37,280 nucleotides of DNA, from the NCBI GenBank assembly GCA_003150035.1, contig QALR01000020.1:1-37280 (forward strand), given 5' to 3'. Origin of the DNA: Clostridiales bacterium (GTDB taxonomy: Bacteria > Bacillota > Clostridia > Oscillospirales > CAG-272). Each line of letters begins with the position of its first letter. Within the stretch, counting starts at the first letter, position 1. A program made the position numbers and the translations under genes. Below the pieces are notes generated by a model. That model ran no database searches, was not told the DNA's origin, and saw only the letters and a program-made list of their open reading frames with translations. Shown piece by piece: positions 9,101-19,203 of this stretch.

Positions 9101-12100
9101 TTTAAGTTTTGGTGTGATTTCTTGAGTTAACTTTCCATCTTCACCTGCTGTAAGATTTTCAATCTTTTGTTGATGTCCTTCTTTGTCTGTGTATTCAATA
9201 GTAACTTTAGCTTTTGGTTTAGTTTCTATTTCAACTGTTGTCTTTTGTGGATCTTTACCAATATTACGTGCGATTACATCTGGCTCTGGTGTTTGTTCAG
9301 TTCTGTCGTCCACTCCATTGCCATCTTTATCAAGAATAACTGTAATGTTTTCTTTTGCTGTTACGCTTGGCTTTGTATCAGCGCCAGTAACTGTAACTGT
9401 GAATGGAATAGTATTTACTGACCCATCTTCTTTTAATCCGATTTCATCTTTGTCCGCTGGAGATAATGTGAACTTACCTTTGTTTTCATCTTTTATGATG
9501 TCATCGTAATTGTAAGTTGCTGTCTTGCCACTTGCATCAGTTAATCTAATGATTACTCCCTTAGCGTCAAATGGTGTTTTATCAGTCTTTTTTGTTACAG
9601 AGTATTTCATCTTATCTGGGTTTTGTAAGATTTCAACTTTTGTAGCTTTCTTGATGTCGAATTGTTCTTGATCGTCTGCTACACCATTGCCATCTTTATC
9701 AAGTTTAACTGATAGATTAGATGTTGTTGCTTCTTTTTTAGTTGCACTTTCAACATTAAGTGTTACCTTAATTGGTTTTTCATTCTTGTCTAATCCAATT
9801 TCAGCTCCATTTGCTGGTTCTACTGTGAAGTTTTTAGCATCCTTTGCAATTTCTTCTGCAGTAAATTTCTTTTCTACTCCAGCATTGTCTGTTACTTTAA
9901 CTACCATACCCTTTGTTTCAAGTTTAACTGTACCATCTTCTTTGGTTACTAGGTAGTTCATCTTAGCTGGGTCGTATACCATCTCAATTTTATCTGCTTT
10001 TGTGATATCGAAGTTTTGTGACTTGTCGTCTTTACCGTCGTTATCTTTGTCGTCAAATACTTGAGTTTTTACTTCTGGAGAAACTTTCTTTTCTCCGTCT
10101 TTAGCTGTTACTGTTACTACTGTATCTACCGGAAGCTTAGGTTCGATTTCTAGCTTATAAGTTCCATCTGTAGCTGTAACAGTCTTAGTAGTTTCTTGTC
10201 CACCTTGAGGAGTGTACTTGATTGTAACTGTTGATCCCTTTGGTGCTGTTCCTTCTACTGTTGTTTTGTTATCAGTTCCAATGTTTCTTGCTGTTACTGT
10301 TGGTGTTGCTGTTGTTTCAGTTTCATCAGCTTTACCATTTCCATCAGCGTCAAGTTGAACTGTTACTTTTCTATCTGCTTTAACAGTTGGTTTTTCTTCT
10401 TTAGTTGCTCCTGTAACAGTTACTGTGAAGTCCATTGAATTTGTCTTACCTTCTGCTGTTAAACCAAGTTTTTGGTCTTTCGCTGGAGATAATGTAAACT
10501 TATCTTTGATGCCATCTTTTTCAAGGTCTTCAGCTGTGTATGTTGCTGTCTTACCTGAAGCATCTGTAAGTCTAATCAACAAGCCTTTTGTTTCGAAGCT
10601 TGCCTTGCCATCTTTTTTAGAAACTAGGTAGTCCATCTTATCTGGATTCTTGATTATTTCTACTTTTGTAGCTTTTGTTATATCGAATACTTCTTGATCG
10701 TCTGGTTTTCCGTTGTTATTTGCATCTAATTTAACTGATAGCGCTCTTGATGTTTCTACTTCTTTTGTTGTCATGTCAGCTGGAGCATTTTTAAGTGTTA
10801 CTTTAACTTTCTTACCATGGTTGGCTTCAATTGTAAGGTCTGCTCCATTAGCTGGTGCTACTGTGAAGTTTGTTGTATCTTTTGCTAATTCTTCAGCTGT
10901 GTAAAGTTTTTCTTTACCTGTCTTGTCAGTTAATCTAACTAACATTCCTGTTGCATCGAACTTAACTGTTCCATCTTGTGTTGTCACAAGGTAGTCCATC
11001 TTGTTAGGGTCGCTAACCATTTCAATCTTTGCAGTCTTTGTAATGTCGAAGTTTTCTTCGTTATCTGCAACTCCATTACCATCTTTGTCTGCTTTTACTA
11101 TGGCTTCTGTTGGATCAGATACTTTTTTAACTCCAACTTGTGCAGTTACATTTACTTTTGTATCAACTGGAAGCGCAGCACCTTCTTTTATTGCATTTAT
11201 AGTGTATTCGCCAGTTTGTGCATCTGCTGTTGTTTCGCCAACTTTTACATTGCCTTCCATTGCTACAACTTTTGCACCTTTTTCAGCTTTACCTGTAATA
11301 GTTGTCGATTGTGGATCTTTTCCAACGTTAAGCGCCTTAGCTGTTGGTGCTGGTGTTGTTTCGTCTTTGTCAGCTTTTCCATTTCCATCTGCATCGATTT
11401 CGATAGCAAACTTGTTTGTTGATGTTGCTGTTGCAACTGTTTTTTGGTCTTCAGTTGCTCCTTGTTTTTCAACAACATTCTTTAGTTTAACTTCAATGTT
11501 TTTTCCAACTAGAGTTGCTGGGTCATTCCCAATCTTATCTTTTGTACCATTTGCTGGTGTCACAGAGATGTTGGCATTATCCTTCATCAAGTCTTCTAGA
11601 GTCATGATCTTGGATTCTGTCTTTTCGCCGTTTTTGTAAGATAGTTCAAGGTAAATTGCTTTTCCTTTTCCATCTTTTCCTTCAAATGTTACTTCTGTGT
11701 CTTTAGTTTTAACTAGATAAGTTAGGTCTGGTTGGTCAACAAATTTAATGTCTGTTGCTTTGGCAATGTTGAATCCTTCATCCTTATCTGGTTGTTTGTT
11801 ATCATTCTTGTCATCAAATACAGTTGCCGGTGTTGGGTCTGATTCTTCCATCTCACCAAGTTTTGCTGTAACTTTGATGTCTGTACCATCTGCAAGCATT
11901 GGTTTAACAGTTGCAGTGTATTTTCCATCTGGTCCAGCTACAACTTTTTCAGGTTCAGTTGTTAATACTGTTCCGTCCTTGTTAGTAATCTTAATTACTG
12001 CACCTGGTGTTGCCATACCTTCTACTGTTGTAACTTTAGGATTTTCTCCAACGTTTCTAGCCATTGCTGATGGTGCTGGAGTCTTTTGTTCTTGACCATA

Positions 12101-15100
12101 GTCAGGGTTACCATCCTTATTAGCATCGTAGAATACCTTTAATTTATCTGTTTCTGCTTCAGAATTGTTAGGTCCTGTAATTTTAACAGTCTTACCATTG
12201 TCACCTTTTGCAGTAGCAGATGTTTCTGGTGTTAATTTTGCACCATGAGCTGGTGTTGCAGTAAGTCCTTTGATTTCTTTTGTAGTATCGTCATACTCTA
12301 CAAACTTACCATCGCTAACTACTGCAAGTTTTTCCTTGCCAGCCTTGTCAGTCATTCTTACAATCATGCCTTCAAGGTTTAGCTTGAATACTTTGTCTGC
12401 TTCTGACTTATCTTTAGCAATATAGTCAAGTTGTGGTTGTTTAACGACTACAAGTTTTTCAATCTTTTCTGGATCAAAGTTTTGAGTTCTGTCGTCTGTT
12501 CCATCCTTATCATAGTCTGGGCCTACACGAAGAACGCCTTTTGTTTGAGCCTTAAGTGGAGTTTGACTTCCTTCTGGTGTGTACTCAACTTCGATAAACT
12601 TAACGTCATCTTCAAGTGTAAGGTCTCCACCGTTTTTGATTTCTCTATCATTAACTTTGAATTTGACTTTTGGATCTGTTAGTTCGACCTTAGTCTTTTT
12701 ACCAAGATTATCAACTAAGTTAAGTGTCATACCTGTAAGGTCAAGTTTTGCCTTGCTATTCTTTTCAGTGATAAGGTATTTCATATTACTTGGGTCAGTA
12801 GTTACTTCGATTGCTGAAGTAGTTCTTGGCTTAACTGTAAGTGTCATTTCGTGAGTAACTTCTGCATTTGATTTATCTTTTGCAGTGTAAGTTACTTTGT
12901 AAGTTCCTACAGTGTTTTTAATAGTAGAAAGATCTGTAACTGAAGTTTCTTTTCCTTCTTCTACTTTTTTAACTTCTACCTTAACCTTTGATCCATCAAA
13001 TTCTACTAGGTCGTCTGCTCCGTCGCCGTCTGTAACTTCAACTAATGCTTTAAGATCTAAGTCTTCGCCTACAAATATTTCGTGAGTCTTTGGACCTGAA
13101 ATAGTAGGTGGGATGTTAGCTGTTAGTGCCTTAAGAGCTTCTTCTAAAGCTTTAACTGCATTGTCGATTGCTGTTTGGTTTTCTGCAGTGTCTGTAGCAG
13201 TTGCTTTGCCCTTAGCATCAACAAGTGGGTCTGCAGTTGTGATCGCAGTGTTAAGTTTATCTAATTTTTCTTTAATAATAGCATTTTGCTTTTTACTAAA
13301 GTTTTCCTTTTGTGTCTTAGCAATTGGTAGTAGGTCTTTTAATCTGTCAGCGTTTAGCTTAACTGTCTTTTCAACCGGTTCAGATGCTTTTCCAGCCTTT
13401 GGTAGTGTTACTCTTACCTTGATTGTTTCGCCGGCTTGTAGTTCTCTTGTACCTGCGATGAATGAACCATCTGCTTTGGCAAGTGTGATACCAATTACTT
13501 TGTTGTCCTTGTCAAGGATTTCAACTTTTGCACCTTCAAGTGCTTCGTCACTCTTGATTTTACCCTTTACTACTTCGTCTTTGTGGCGAGGTGCGTTGGC
13601 GTCTTTGTCGCTATCTTTATTGTAGTCGATTTCGACCTTGGTATCGATAACTGTAAGTTTTTGGTTTTGTACTTCTATGAATGAGCCATCTGAGAAAGTA
13701 ACTTTAAGTGTACCTACTTTTTCGCCAGCTTCTGTTGTTGTTCTGCCAGATTCATCAGTAACTTTGGCTGCATCTAATAGTTTTTGAAGGTTTTCGTTAG
13801 CTTTTTCAAGTTTAACACCCTTCTTCCAGAAGTCTTCGCCCATTTCGTCGCCCTTATAGGCTGTAAAATCGACTGGTTTTAAACCATTGTCTTTTGTAAT
13901 CTTATGTGATTCAAGTTCAGTTGCTCTTGCAACAAAGTCCATAGAAGAATTGATTACTACTTCGTATGGTTTTTCAACTTTGTCTGAACCGACGTACCAT
14001 GCTGGGTCTTTGTAGCCTTCATTTGCCCTGTCTGCTATGGCAGGGAATTTGCCCTCTGCAAGTTTATCGCCAGGTTTTACTGGATAATACTTTGTTGGAA
14101 CAGTACCCGCTTGGATGGATTCAGTATCTTGACTTACGGTTACTTTAAACCAACCATCTGGTATTGGATCCTTTTCGCCAATTTCTTCACCTGATTTTAC
14201 GAAGTATGCTGTGTAAATTTGACCATCTGCTGCCTTTCCAAGAACTGGTTTCCATTGAGTAAAGCCATAGTGTTGTGCTGGAACAGTTGTTATCTCAGTT
14301 TTTTGAGATAGGTCGATGCCTGGTTTTACTTTTGCAAATACTGTTTCGCCTTCTTTGTCACCGATTTTAACCTTACCTTTTGTTTCACTCTCTGATTTGA
14401 AAGTTATTGTTACATAATTAGTTGGTATTGGAAGTCCGTCCTTGTCCTCTGTAGGAACTTCTTCGCCAGGTAGGTAAGGAATTATTTCTACCTTACTTGT
14501 TTGATAGGTTGCATTTAAAGTTTTATTTTCTTTATCTGCAGCAGTACCAAGAGTAGATAGTTCTGGTGCCCATGCCTTAAATGTTTTTCCAGCGTCGACT
14601 TTATTTTCGCTAGTTAATGGGAATGGCTTGCCTTGTTTTTCGATTTCAGCTTTGGCTGCAGTGTAAGGCTTACCAGCTCTTACGTCTACTACTCTTGTTG
14701 TATCAGTAGTATTGTCCTTAGTAAAAGTACCCTTAATTCCATTTCCTATTTCATCAGCTACAAGGTTAATTCTTGCATAGCCTGCTGGGATGTCTCCAGG
14801 ATTTTTGGGATCTTTTGGTGTTACTGCATCCTTTTGTCTCTTGATGGTAACTGTGCCACCCTTAATGTTGTCGTATGTTGAAGATATTTTGTAGTCGATG
14901 CCACCAGATGTAATTTTGTTTTTAGCCAAAGAAAGAGTAACGGAAGATTCCACTAAATCCCATTCATCTAACTCTTGTTCTTGCCAAAGGATTTCAGTGC
15001 CGTCATTCTTTAAATTAAAGGTTGCTACTGGATCATCCGTTCCATTTCCAAGCTTTCCTAAATTTTCAAGGTCAGTATCCGCCGGCTTTTCTTCCTTAGC

Positions 15101-15769
15101 TTCTTTCAAATCAATTGCCTTGCCGTACTCGTCGATTAAATTGTAAGTAATCTTAGTGCTTACAATTTGATGGACGCCCAGTTCGAAGGTTAACGATTTT
15201 GTTTCTTTATCCGATGTTAATGTCGGTTCATCAAAAAATGCATTGATACTAAAAGAATCTGGCTCTTTATCGTATTCCGTTACGATGTAGTAGTTGTCAA
15301 CAGTTTTGGAAGCATCCACCACTATCTTGGTTTCAATGGTTCCTGCTTTACTGATGTCGAAAACATCGGAAACTCTTTGTCTTATAGGTCTGTTTTGGTC
15401 ATCTTTTTCGCCTGCATAGGCAACTTCAATCCAAGCTTGGAACTTTTTATTTTGTCCAAAGGCTTCCCAGTTAAATGTGCCTTTATCAAGACCTGTTGCA
15501 GTTGTTTCAATTTTTACTTTTTCTGATTTTGTTAAATCAACGTCTCTGGTTCCAAAGAGAGATCTGCTCCTTGTAGTGAACCAGGATAATTTTGGTTTTT
15601 CATTATTTTTGAATTCGAATACTTCTGATCTCTTACCTATTTTTTGACCTTCAGATTTTTGTATTGTTGGGTTAACTCCTTCCATGGCATTGACTGGAGT
15701 TTGGAATGCAAAAACTTGAAGGGTCATTAGAATAGATAGAATCAGCGAAATTATTCTCTTACTATTCAT
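6200..15769 (-). CDS. Giant (3189 aa) secreted multidomain adhesin-like protein with EF-hand-like loops
   Basis: Signal peptide at 1-28, then an N-terminal domain to about 310 and InlB-like modules to about 620. A Rib-like module with VTFSDGSFIEV follows (about 640-715). Next are a bacterial Ig-like module, an Ala/Lys helical FIVAR-like segment (about 815-890) and an HYR/Ig-like module starting PTISGPKTHEIFVGED. Residues about 980-2570 alternate two Ig-like module types: A starts FDITKATKVEI, and B starts TPAPTAKALNVG and resembles Big_6. They are joined by roughly 13 acidic loops of the EF-hand pattern D-x-D-x-N-G-x-x-D-x-x-E. Three more Ig-like modules, a helical Lys/Asp-rich region (about 2890-3080) and a C-terminal beta domain (3085-3189) follow. 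No LPXTG, CWB2, SLH or C-terminal membrane segment is visible. ATG follows AAAAGGAG. It is the second gene of the operon. A role in adhesion or spanning the wall is inference. Confidence 0.88.
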   Translation of the reverse strand: MNSKRIISLILSILMTLQVFAFQTPVNAMEGVNPTIQKSEGQKIGKRSEVFEFKNNEKPKLSWFTTRSRSLFGTRDVDLTKSEKVKIETTATGLDKGTFNWEAFGQNKKFQAWIEVAYAGEKDDQNRPIRQRVSDVFDISKAGTIETKIVVDASKTVDNYYIVTEYDKEPDSFSINAFFDEPTLTSDKETKSLTFELGVHQIVSTKITYNLIDEYGKAIDLKEAKEEKPADTDLENLGKLGNGTDDPVATFNLKNDGTEILWQEQELDEWDLVESSVTLSLAKNKITSGGIDYKISSTYDNIKGGTVTIKRQKDAVTPKDPKNPGDIPAGYARINLVADEIGNGIKGTFTKDNTTDTTRVVDVRAGKPYTAAKAEIEKQGKPFPLTSENKVDAGKTFKAWAPELSTLGTAADKENKTLNATYQTSKVEIIPYLPGEEVPTEDKDGLPIPTNYVTITFKSESETKGKVKIGDKEGETVFAKVKPGIDLSQKTEITTVPAQHYGFTQWKPVLGKAADGQIYTAYFVKSGEEIGEKDPIPDGWFKVTVSQDTESIQAGTVPTKYYPVKPGDKLAEGKFPAIADRANEGYKDPAWYVGSDKVEKPYEVVINSSMDFVARATELESHKITKDNGLKPVDFTAYKGDEMGEDFWKKGVKLEKANENLQKLLDAAKVTDESGRTTTEAGEKVGTLKVTFSDGSFIEVQNQKLTVIDTKVEIDYNKDSDKDANAPRHKDEVVKGKIKSDEALEGAKVEILDKDNKVIGITLAKADGSFIAGTRELQAGETIKVRVTLPKAGKASEPVEKTVKLNADRLKDLLPIAKTQKENFSKKQNAIIKEKLDKLNTAITTADPLVDAKGKATATDTAENQTAIDNAVKALEEALKALTANIPPTISGPKTHEIFVGEDLDLKALVEVTDGDGADDLVEFDGSKVKVEVKKVEEGKETSVTDLSTIKNTVGTYKVTYTAKDKSNAEVTHEMTLTVKPRTTSAIEVTTDPSNMKYLITEKNSKAKLDLTGMTLNLVDNLGKKTKVELTDPKVKFKVNDREIKNGGDLTLEDDVKFIEVEYTPEGSQTPLKAQTKGVLRVGPDYDKDGTDDRTQNFDPEKIEKLVVVKQPQLDYIAKDKSEADKVFKLNLEGMIVRMTDKAGKEKLAVVSDGKFVEYDDTTKEIKGLTATPAHGAKLTPETSATAKGDNGKTVKITGPNNSEAETDKLKVFYDANKDGNPDYGQEQKTPAPSAMARNVGENPKVTTVEGMATPGAVIKITNKDGTVLTTEPEKVVAGPDGKYTATVKPMLADGTDIKVTAKLGEMEESDPTPATVFDDKNDNKQPDKDEGFNIAKATDIKFVDQPDLTYLVKTKDTEVTFEGKDGKGKAIYLELSYKNGEKTESKIMTLEDLMKDNANISVTPANGTKDKIGNDPATLVGKNIEVKLKNVVEKQGATEDQKTVATATSTNKFAIEIDADGNGKADKDETTPAPTAKALNVGKDPQSTTITGKAEKGAKVVAMEGNVKVGETTADAQTGEYTINAIKEGAALPVDTKVNVTAQVGVKKVSDPTEAIVKADKDGNGVADNEENFDITKTAKIEMVSDPNKMDYLVTTQDGTVKFDATGMLVRLTDKTGKEKLYTAEELAKDTTNFTVAPANGADLTIEANHGKKVKVTLKNAPADMTTKEVETSRALSVKLDANNNGKPDDQEVFDITKATKVEIIKNPDKMDYLVSKKDGKASFETKGLLIRLTDASGKTATYTAEDLEKDGIKDKFTLSPAKDQKLGLTAEGKTNSMDFTVTVTGATKEEKPTVKADRKVTVQLDADGNGKADETETTATPTVTARNIGTDNKTTVEGTAPKGSTVTIKYTPQGGQETTKTVTATDGTYKLEIEPKLPVDTVVTVTAKDGEKKVSPEVKTQVFDDKDNDGKDDKSQNFDITKADKIEMVYDPAKMNYLVTKEDGTVKLETKGMVVKVTDNAGVEKKFTAEEIAKDAKNFTVEPANGAEIGLDKNEKPIKVTLNVESATKKEATTSNLSVKLDKDGNGVADDQEQFDIKKATKVEILQNPDKMKYSVTKKTDKTPFDAKGVIIRLTDASGKTATYNYDDIIKDENKGKFTLSPADKDEIGLKEDGSVNTIPFTVTVTGADTKPSVTAKENITVILDKDGNGVDDRTEQTPEPDVIARNIGKDPQKTTVEIETKPKAKVTIEYTDKEGHQQKIENLTAGEDGKLTQEITPKLKDGTDVKVTVQDGEKQPTEKTVKVFDDLDGDKIPDTKAGQTERPAALASNIGKKPEFTTITGEAEKGATVTAKVDNEVVGTATADSKTGKYTIQAKQNEKPINEGVKIDVTATLAPKAESLKQTVVVFNDTDGTGQPDSAKDFDVKKTTGMQVVASPDKMVYSDGDKLNLDGLKVLLTDVNGNQKIFTYNSKGNKEFTDAGLSVDLKQDTELSSKDYNAQTAKDGHNGRKLVVTLDTTDNTQVTEAIKDETPTALTVNKNQSAQPTDVVAANQGDATVTKVKGKATKGAEIKITDANGNSLPPEGTTIIADANGEFTADLNKLLNPGTKVFVTATEPGKSESPKSETTVIRDKDGNWKADTGAKLSTPVIDPIREKDEKVVVTAPTAEDKIQTIEVSDQNGKTVTLTKDPADTTGKTWKVDGSNPEVKVKEENGKIAIPVKGTLPLNDRDQIKVTFKDGENPANEAFDKAPVQKASQTPKVDPVYTGDKSVKIADPTAADPTAKTIKVKVGDNDSMTVEKQEDGSWKVKEDPNKEVKVEDGKIVVPLDPSAKKDDVIKVSTINDSGKASPEAKVTVEDKAATKKPTIDRANKDENSVSGTAAPNAEVTVTVTPKGGEPKTFTGKADGKGSYKVTTDPLVDGDTVVVKASEPGKADNTSDPKVVGVDTSKLKDSIDKAEDPTIGGKDGANLKPDENPVDKALKDALDKGKKVKEKGDNGDSNTDQKAVDKAKDNLDKAIAQKVADTAVDKAKDNPTPENIKDAQDKIDAIPGSKDPNANDYNPIKKDLQDKLDLIKIIKEAEDRLKQDDVTGANDTPKKPQEDIDKLKNTIQDGKDVLNNNEKGKFGEKTNEIEKAINILNQERIQVSFKAVTFGSQTLFLRTSVPGARITVSINGKIITKSKVRNKEGKLVDVDYVTTDAFGTYTLFFGNINEDGYDFTKGLSESDEIIVNATKDGYNPGEYTETIY
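8018..12520 (-). repeat. In-gene array of Ig-like modules punctuated by EF-hand-like calcium loops
   Basis: Acidic 12-residue loops occur at about 12486-12520, 12094-12131, 11777-11818, 11360-11396, 11052-11090, 10692-10730, 10315-10355, 10018-10060, 9664-9702, 9300-9340, 8996-9035, 8690-8722 and 8020-8058. Examples are DADGNGKADKDE, DKDGNGVADNEE and DANNNGKPDDQE: D at 1, D/N at 3, D/N at 5, G at 6, D at 9 and E at 12. Spacing is mostly 100-140 residues. The order of the modules between loops is roughly A-B-A-B-A-A-B-A-A-B-B-A-B. The family assignment (EF-hand/TSP3-like calcium loop) rests on the motif only. Confidence 0.75.
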
Positions 15770-15787
15770 TTTTTCTCCTTTTGTATT

Positions 15788-15817
15788 ATTACCCGGGGAG
15801 TTCCCTCCCCAAGTAAT
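15788..15817 (-). promoter_or_regulatory. GC-rich intercistronic hairpin
   Basis: On the minus strand ATTAC-tt-GGGGAG-ggaa-CTCCCC-gg-GTAAT forms an 11-bp stem with one internal loop. It lies between the C-terminal fragment of the IS-split gene and the ribosome site of the giant gene. No U-run follows, so it looks more like an mRNA-stability or processing hairpin than an intrinsic terminator. Confidence 0.55.
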
Positions 15818-15848
15818 AGTTATTTTCTTACATTTTGTTTAAGCTTAA

Positions 15849-18800
15849 TTAGTCTATAAACTTTTTCCATGGATTAGTAGTGTATACTTTGTCGCCTTCA
15901 GTGCAAGATCCTTCTAATTGGACATAGGTACCTTTTTCCATCTTGTAATTGTTTTTAAAAGTGAATTTTTGGAACTTGTCAGCATCTTTTATTGTAACAG
16001 TTTCCTCATGAGCCACTTTTCCTTTTTTGTAGAAGGTTAATTTTACACTTGTATTTGCTCTTTCAGACTTCAATCTTAAATAGTTTCGTCTCGGTCTGAT
16101 TCCCGTAGTGGTTACAGCCAACTGATAAGTTTGGTCGTAAGTCAACTTAGTTGTCTTAGTATTACCAAACTGGTCTGTCGCTGTGATCCATACACCATGG
16201 ATTGTATCTTCTGTGTGAACAACTTGGTTGTAGAATTTAATCACATCAGACTTGTCGCCAGTAAATGTCTTATTGCCTTCTGCCCCTTGTTCACCTGCGA
16301 AGCCTACTTCTATAGTAACTTCTTTGCCCGGTGCTTCCTTAAGTGTAGCATTGATGTCGATATAACGTCTGAAGCGTTCGTCTGTTGCTTTACCTTCTGC
16401 TTCTGGTCCTTTAAGGTCAAGGATTAGGTAACGGTTCTTGTCTGCTACTGGGTTAGTAGTATCGTTAGGGTCTGGTACAAGTGGTGTATAAGCGCCGTCT
16501 TTTTCACCAACTGAGTAAGCTTCTAATTTACCAGGTTCTTTAGATTTGATACGGATTAGGTCTCCGTCTTTTATGTCGCCTTCCAATTTCATTTCTTTCT
16601 TAGAACCACGTTGGTTACTTCCTTCAATTTCTAAGGAACCGACATCCACCCAATTCTTTCCGTTAAATTTTTGAGCTGTGTATACTGTACCTGGTACTAC
16701 TTGGTCTGTCGGTCCCTCATCTGGAACTGTAAACTCAATTCTAGCTGTTTCTCCATCTCTCTTTAGGATTTGTTCCATGTGTTTAACTGGGAAAGATGTA
16801 AGAACTTGAGTTATTACAACCTTACCTGGGTCGCCTTCAGCTCCATCCTTATTTACGTAAGTTCCATAAATAGTTCTATTGTTTTCAGGTGCTGGAAGAT
16901 TACCAAAATCAAAACCTCCCTCAGGAGTGAAGTTGCCGATAGTAAGTTTGCCAGTATTTTCATTTAGAGTAGCTGTCATGCCCTCTGGTCCTGTGAATGT
17001 CTTGCCATCTGCTGCGATTGTAAACTCTAACTCTTTTAGAACAGATTTATATTTTGGTTTATTAGTTCCCTCTTCAACGCCGTCTTGAACTGCTGTTGGA
17101 ACTTTTAACTTAAGTTTTGTAAGTTTTTCATTTACAAGACTTGGTCCAAAGTTAATGTCGATTGTTTTGTCTGTATCCTTAACAGATTCAAAATCTGGGC
17201 TTGGGATTGATTGTGGTGTATTTGTAAGAAGGATGTTGTATCCTTTTACTTCTTCTGCACTCTCTGGAGTTTTTCTTACAACAGCTTGTCTAGATGTAGC
17301 TGATGTAAAGGCATCTATCTTGCCCTCAGTATTTACTGTAAAGGCTTGTTGCTTAGCAAGACCGATTCCGTATGGGTCCCCTCTGTCGACAGTTTCGTGT
17401 AAGTTTCTTGGAGCTCCCTTGTCAAGCTCAGCTGAGTCACCGGCAACCTTAACAAATGTTGTGAAGCCTAGTGAGTTCCAGTCGTAAATCTTACCAGTAT
17501 CAGGATTTTCTTTCTTGAATTTGTGGTAAATATCTGCCTTGCCTTGTGGTACTACAGTTGCTACGAAGGATTGTCTCATACCTTCACGGTCGTAGCCAGG
17601 CACCTTCCAGCTAAGAATCTTATCTGGGGTTCCGTCCCAGTGCTGAATAATAGGACTGCTATCGGCTATTTCTTTTTCTGTAAGTGGGTTGTATGTCGCA
17701 CTTTGTAGAACTGTAGGTTTTTCATATGGTGTAACCGCAGTTCTATATAGTAGGGCAATGTCTAATGGTTTCTTCTTAGCCTTATCTACAGTGTTTACAT
17801 ACTTTCCATATTTGTGACTTACATCAGCAGTTTTGTCGATATTCTTATAACTTGGTTTAACCTTTACATCGAAGTAAGGTCTGTAGTTGGCATAAAGGTG
17901 GATGTCTTTTCCTTCCTTCATCAATAGGTCAAAGCCCTTTGATACTGCAAAGTTATATCCGTTTGGCACGTAGGCGTCACGCTTGCCACTTAGATACTGA
18001 CTTGACTCAGTTCTAACTGGTAGGCTCCTACCGTTTATGGCAAGGCCCTTTTGAATTTCACCGATACGGTCGTTGTTGTTACCTGCAACGAACTCTGAAT
18101 TTTCATCGTTTGAGTAACGCTTCATTGTCCAGCCGACAAAAGTACTACCTTCTTTGATAAATGCATCTAATTCAGGCGCGTAGTCCTCGCTCAAGCTCTT
18201 GGACTTGTAGCTGTAAGGGGCTAGAGGAAGCTTTTTAATGACGTTCTTTTTCTTTAAGCCGTCCTTAGTAGCTGATGTCATCGCATCTATAATGTTATTT
18301 GTCGTCGTAATATCGTCTTTATTATAAGGGATACGGACGATTACTTCTTTATCTAAATCAGTATTGTTAGCATGTAGTACTAAGCTTGGTGTACCCCAAA
18401 CAGCGTAAACTGTTCTGTTCTTATCAACTGGGGAGTATTCGTTAAAGATATAAGTTTTTTCGCCCTCATCAACATCCTTCCATTGCTTAATGTCGCTCAG
18501 AACCTTTTTATCTTTTTCAAGATCATAGAATTTGTCTATGGCAGATCTTGTTCCATCATCCTTTAGTTCCTTAGTTGTCCATCCGATTACGACCTTGCCA
18601 TCTGCTCTTTTATTATTGTTAGGATCAGATGATAGCTGTCTGTCAAATTCTGGGTCTGGATATAGACGCTTAATGAATTCTTTAACAGCTGCATCTCTTA
18701 TAGTTTGGTCAGAGCTGTTTACTCCGTAAGCATAACCGTCGTGGTTAAGGAAGTTAGGGTAGGTTACTGCCTTATTTTTATTGAAATTGTCTGTTTCTGT

Positions 18801-19203
18801 TAAAGATTCTCTATTCACTGTTACAGTCTTTGCATTTTCATCTACACGGATGTTGTCTTCATTTGGTTTTGCTTTAAATCCATTTGGTTTGTAAGTTGGA
18901 TTTGGCTTACCAGTTGTCTTTAATCTTGTCACTTCTTCAAGTCCTTGGGCATTAAGTTTTTCTGGTTCTATGGAGTATTCCTTGTTAAGTGGAACTATTT
19001 TTTCCATATAAGCACCTTGATCTGGGTAAGTCATAAACTTAACTTTTGCTTGAACTTGTTCATAAACTGGTGCAGATTGTAGTGATGTATGTCTAAAGGC
19101 ATTAAACATAACTGGCTGGTCCTTAATTAACTTGAAGCCTGATATTAAAGTTTCATTATCAGAGTCTTTAAATTGATCTCCACCGCTGTATAGTTTTTTA
19201 ATA
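15849..19203 (-). pseudogene. C-terminal fragment of the IS30-split surface protein
   Basis: The frame is open from the IS junction (19203) to the stop at 15849. In-frame stops inside the IS end close it upstream. The first internal ATG is at 19109 (1086 residues). It has AAGGA ten bases before it, but no signal peptide follows, so a protein made from it would stay in the cytosol. Removing the IS and one AATA copy joins it in frame to the fragment ending at 20321, reading KGFRFTI-KKLYSGGDQFK across the junction, for a product near 1894 residues. Visible content: InlB-like repeats with Y-A-V-W and Y-A-N-Y endings (for example NRTVYAVWG, HLYANYRP), several Ig-like stretches, and a C-terminal beta domain of about 95 residues beginning near LAVTTTG. 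There is no LPXTG or CWB2 motif. Specific function is not recognised. Confidence 0.85.

Noticed and set aside
7233..15146. Many long plus-strand frames rich in Ser, Val, Leu and Phe opposite the giant gene
   Set aside because: They mirror a highly repetitive Lys/Asp/Thr-rich gene read from the other strand; none has a ribosome site, and the minus-strand frame is continuous with good domains.
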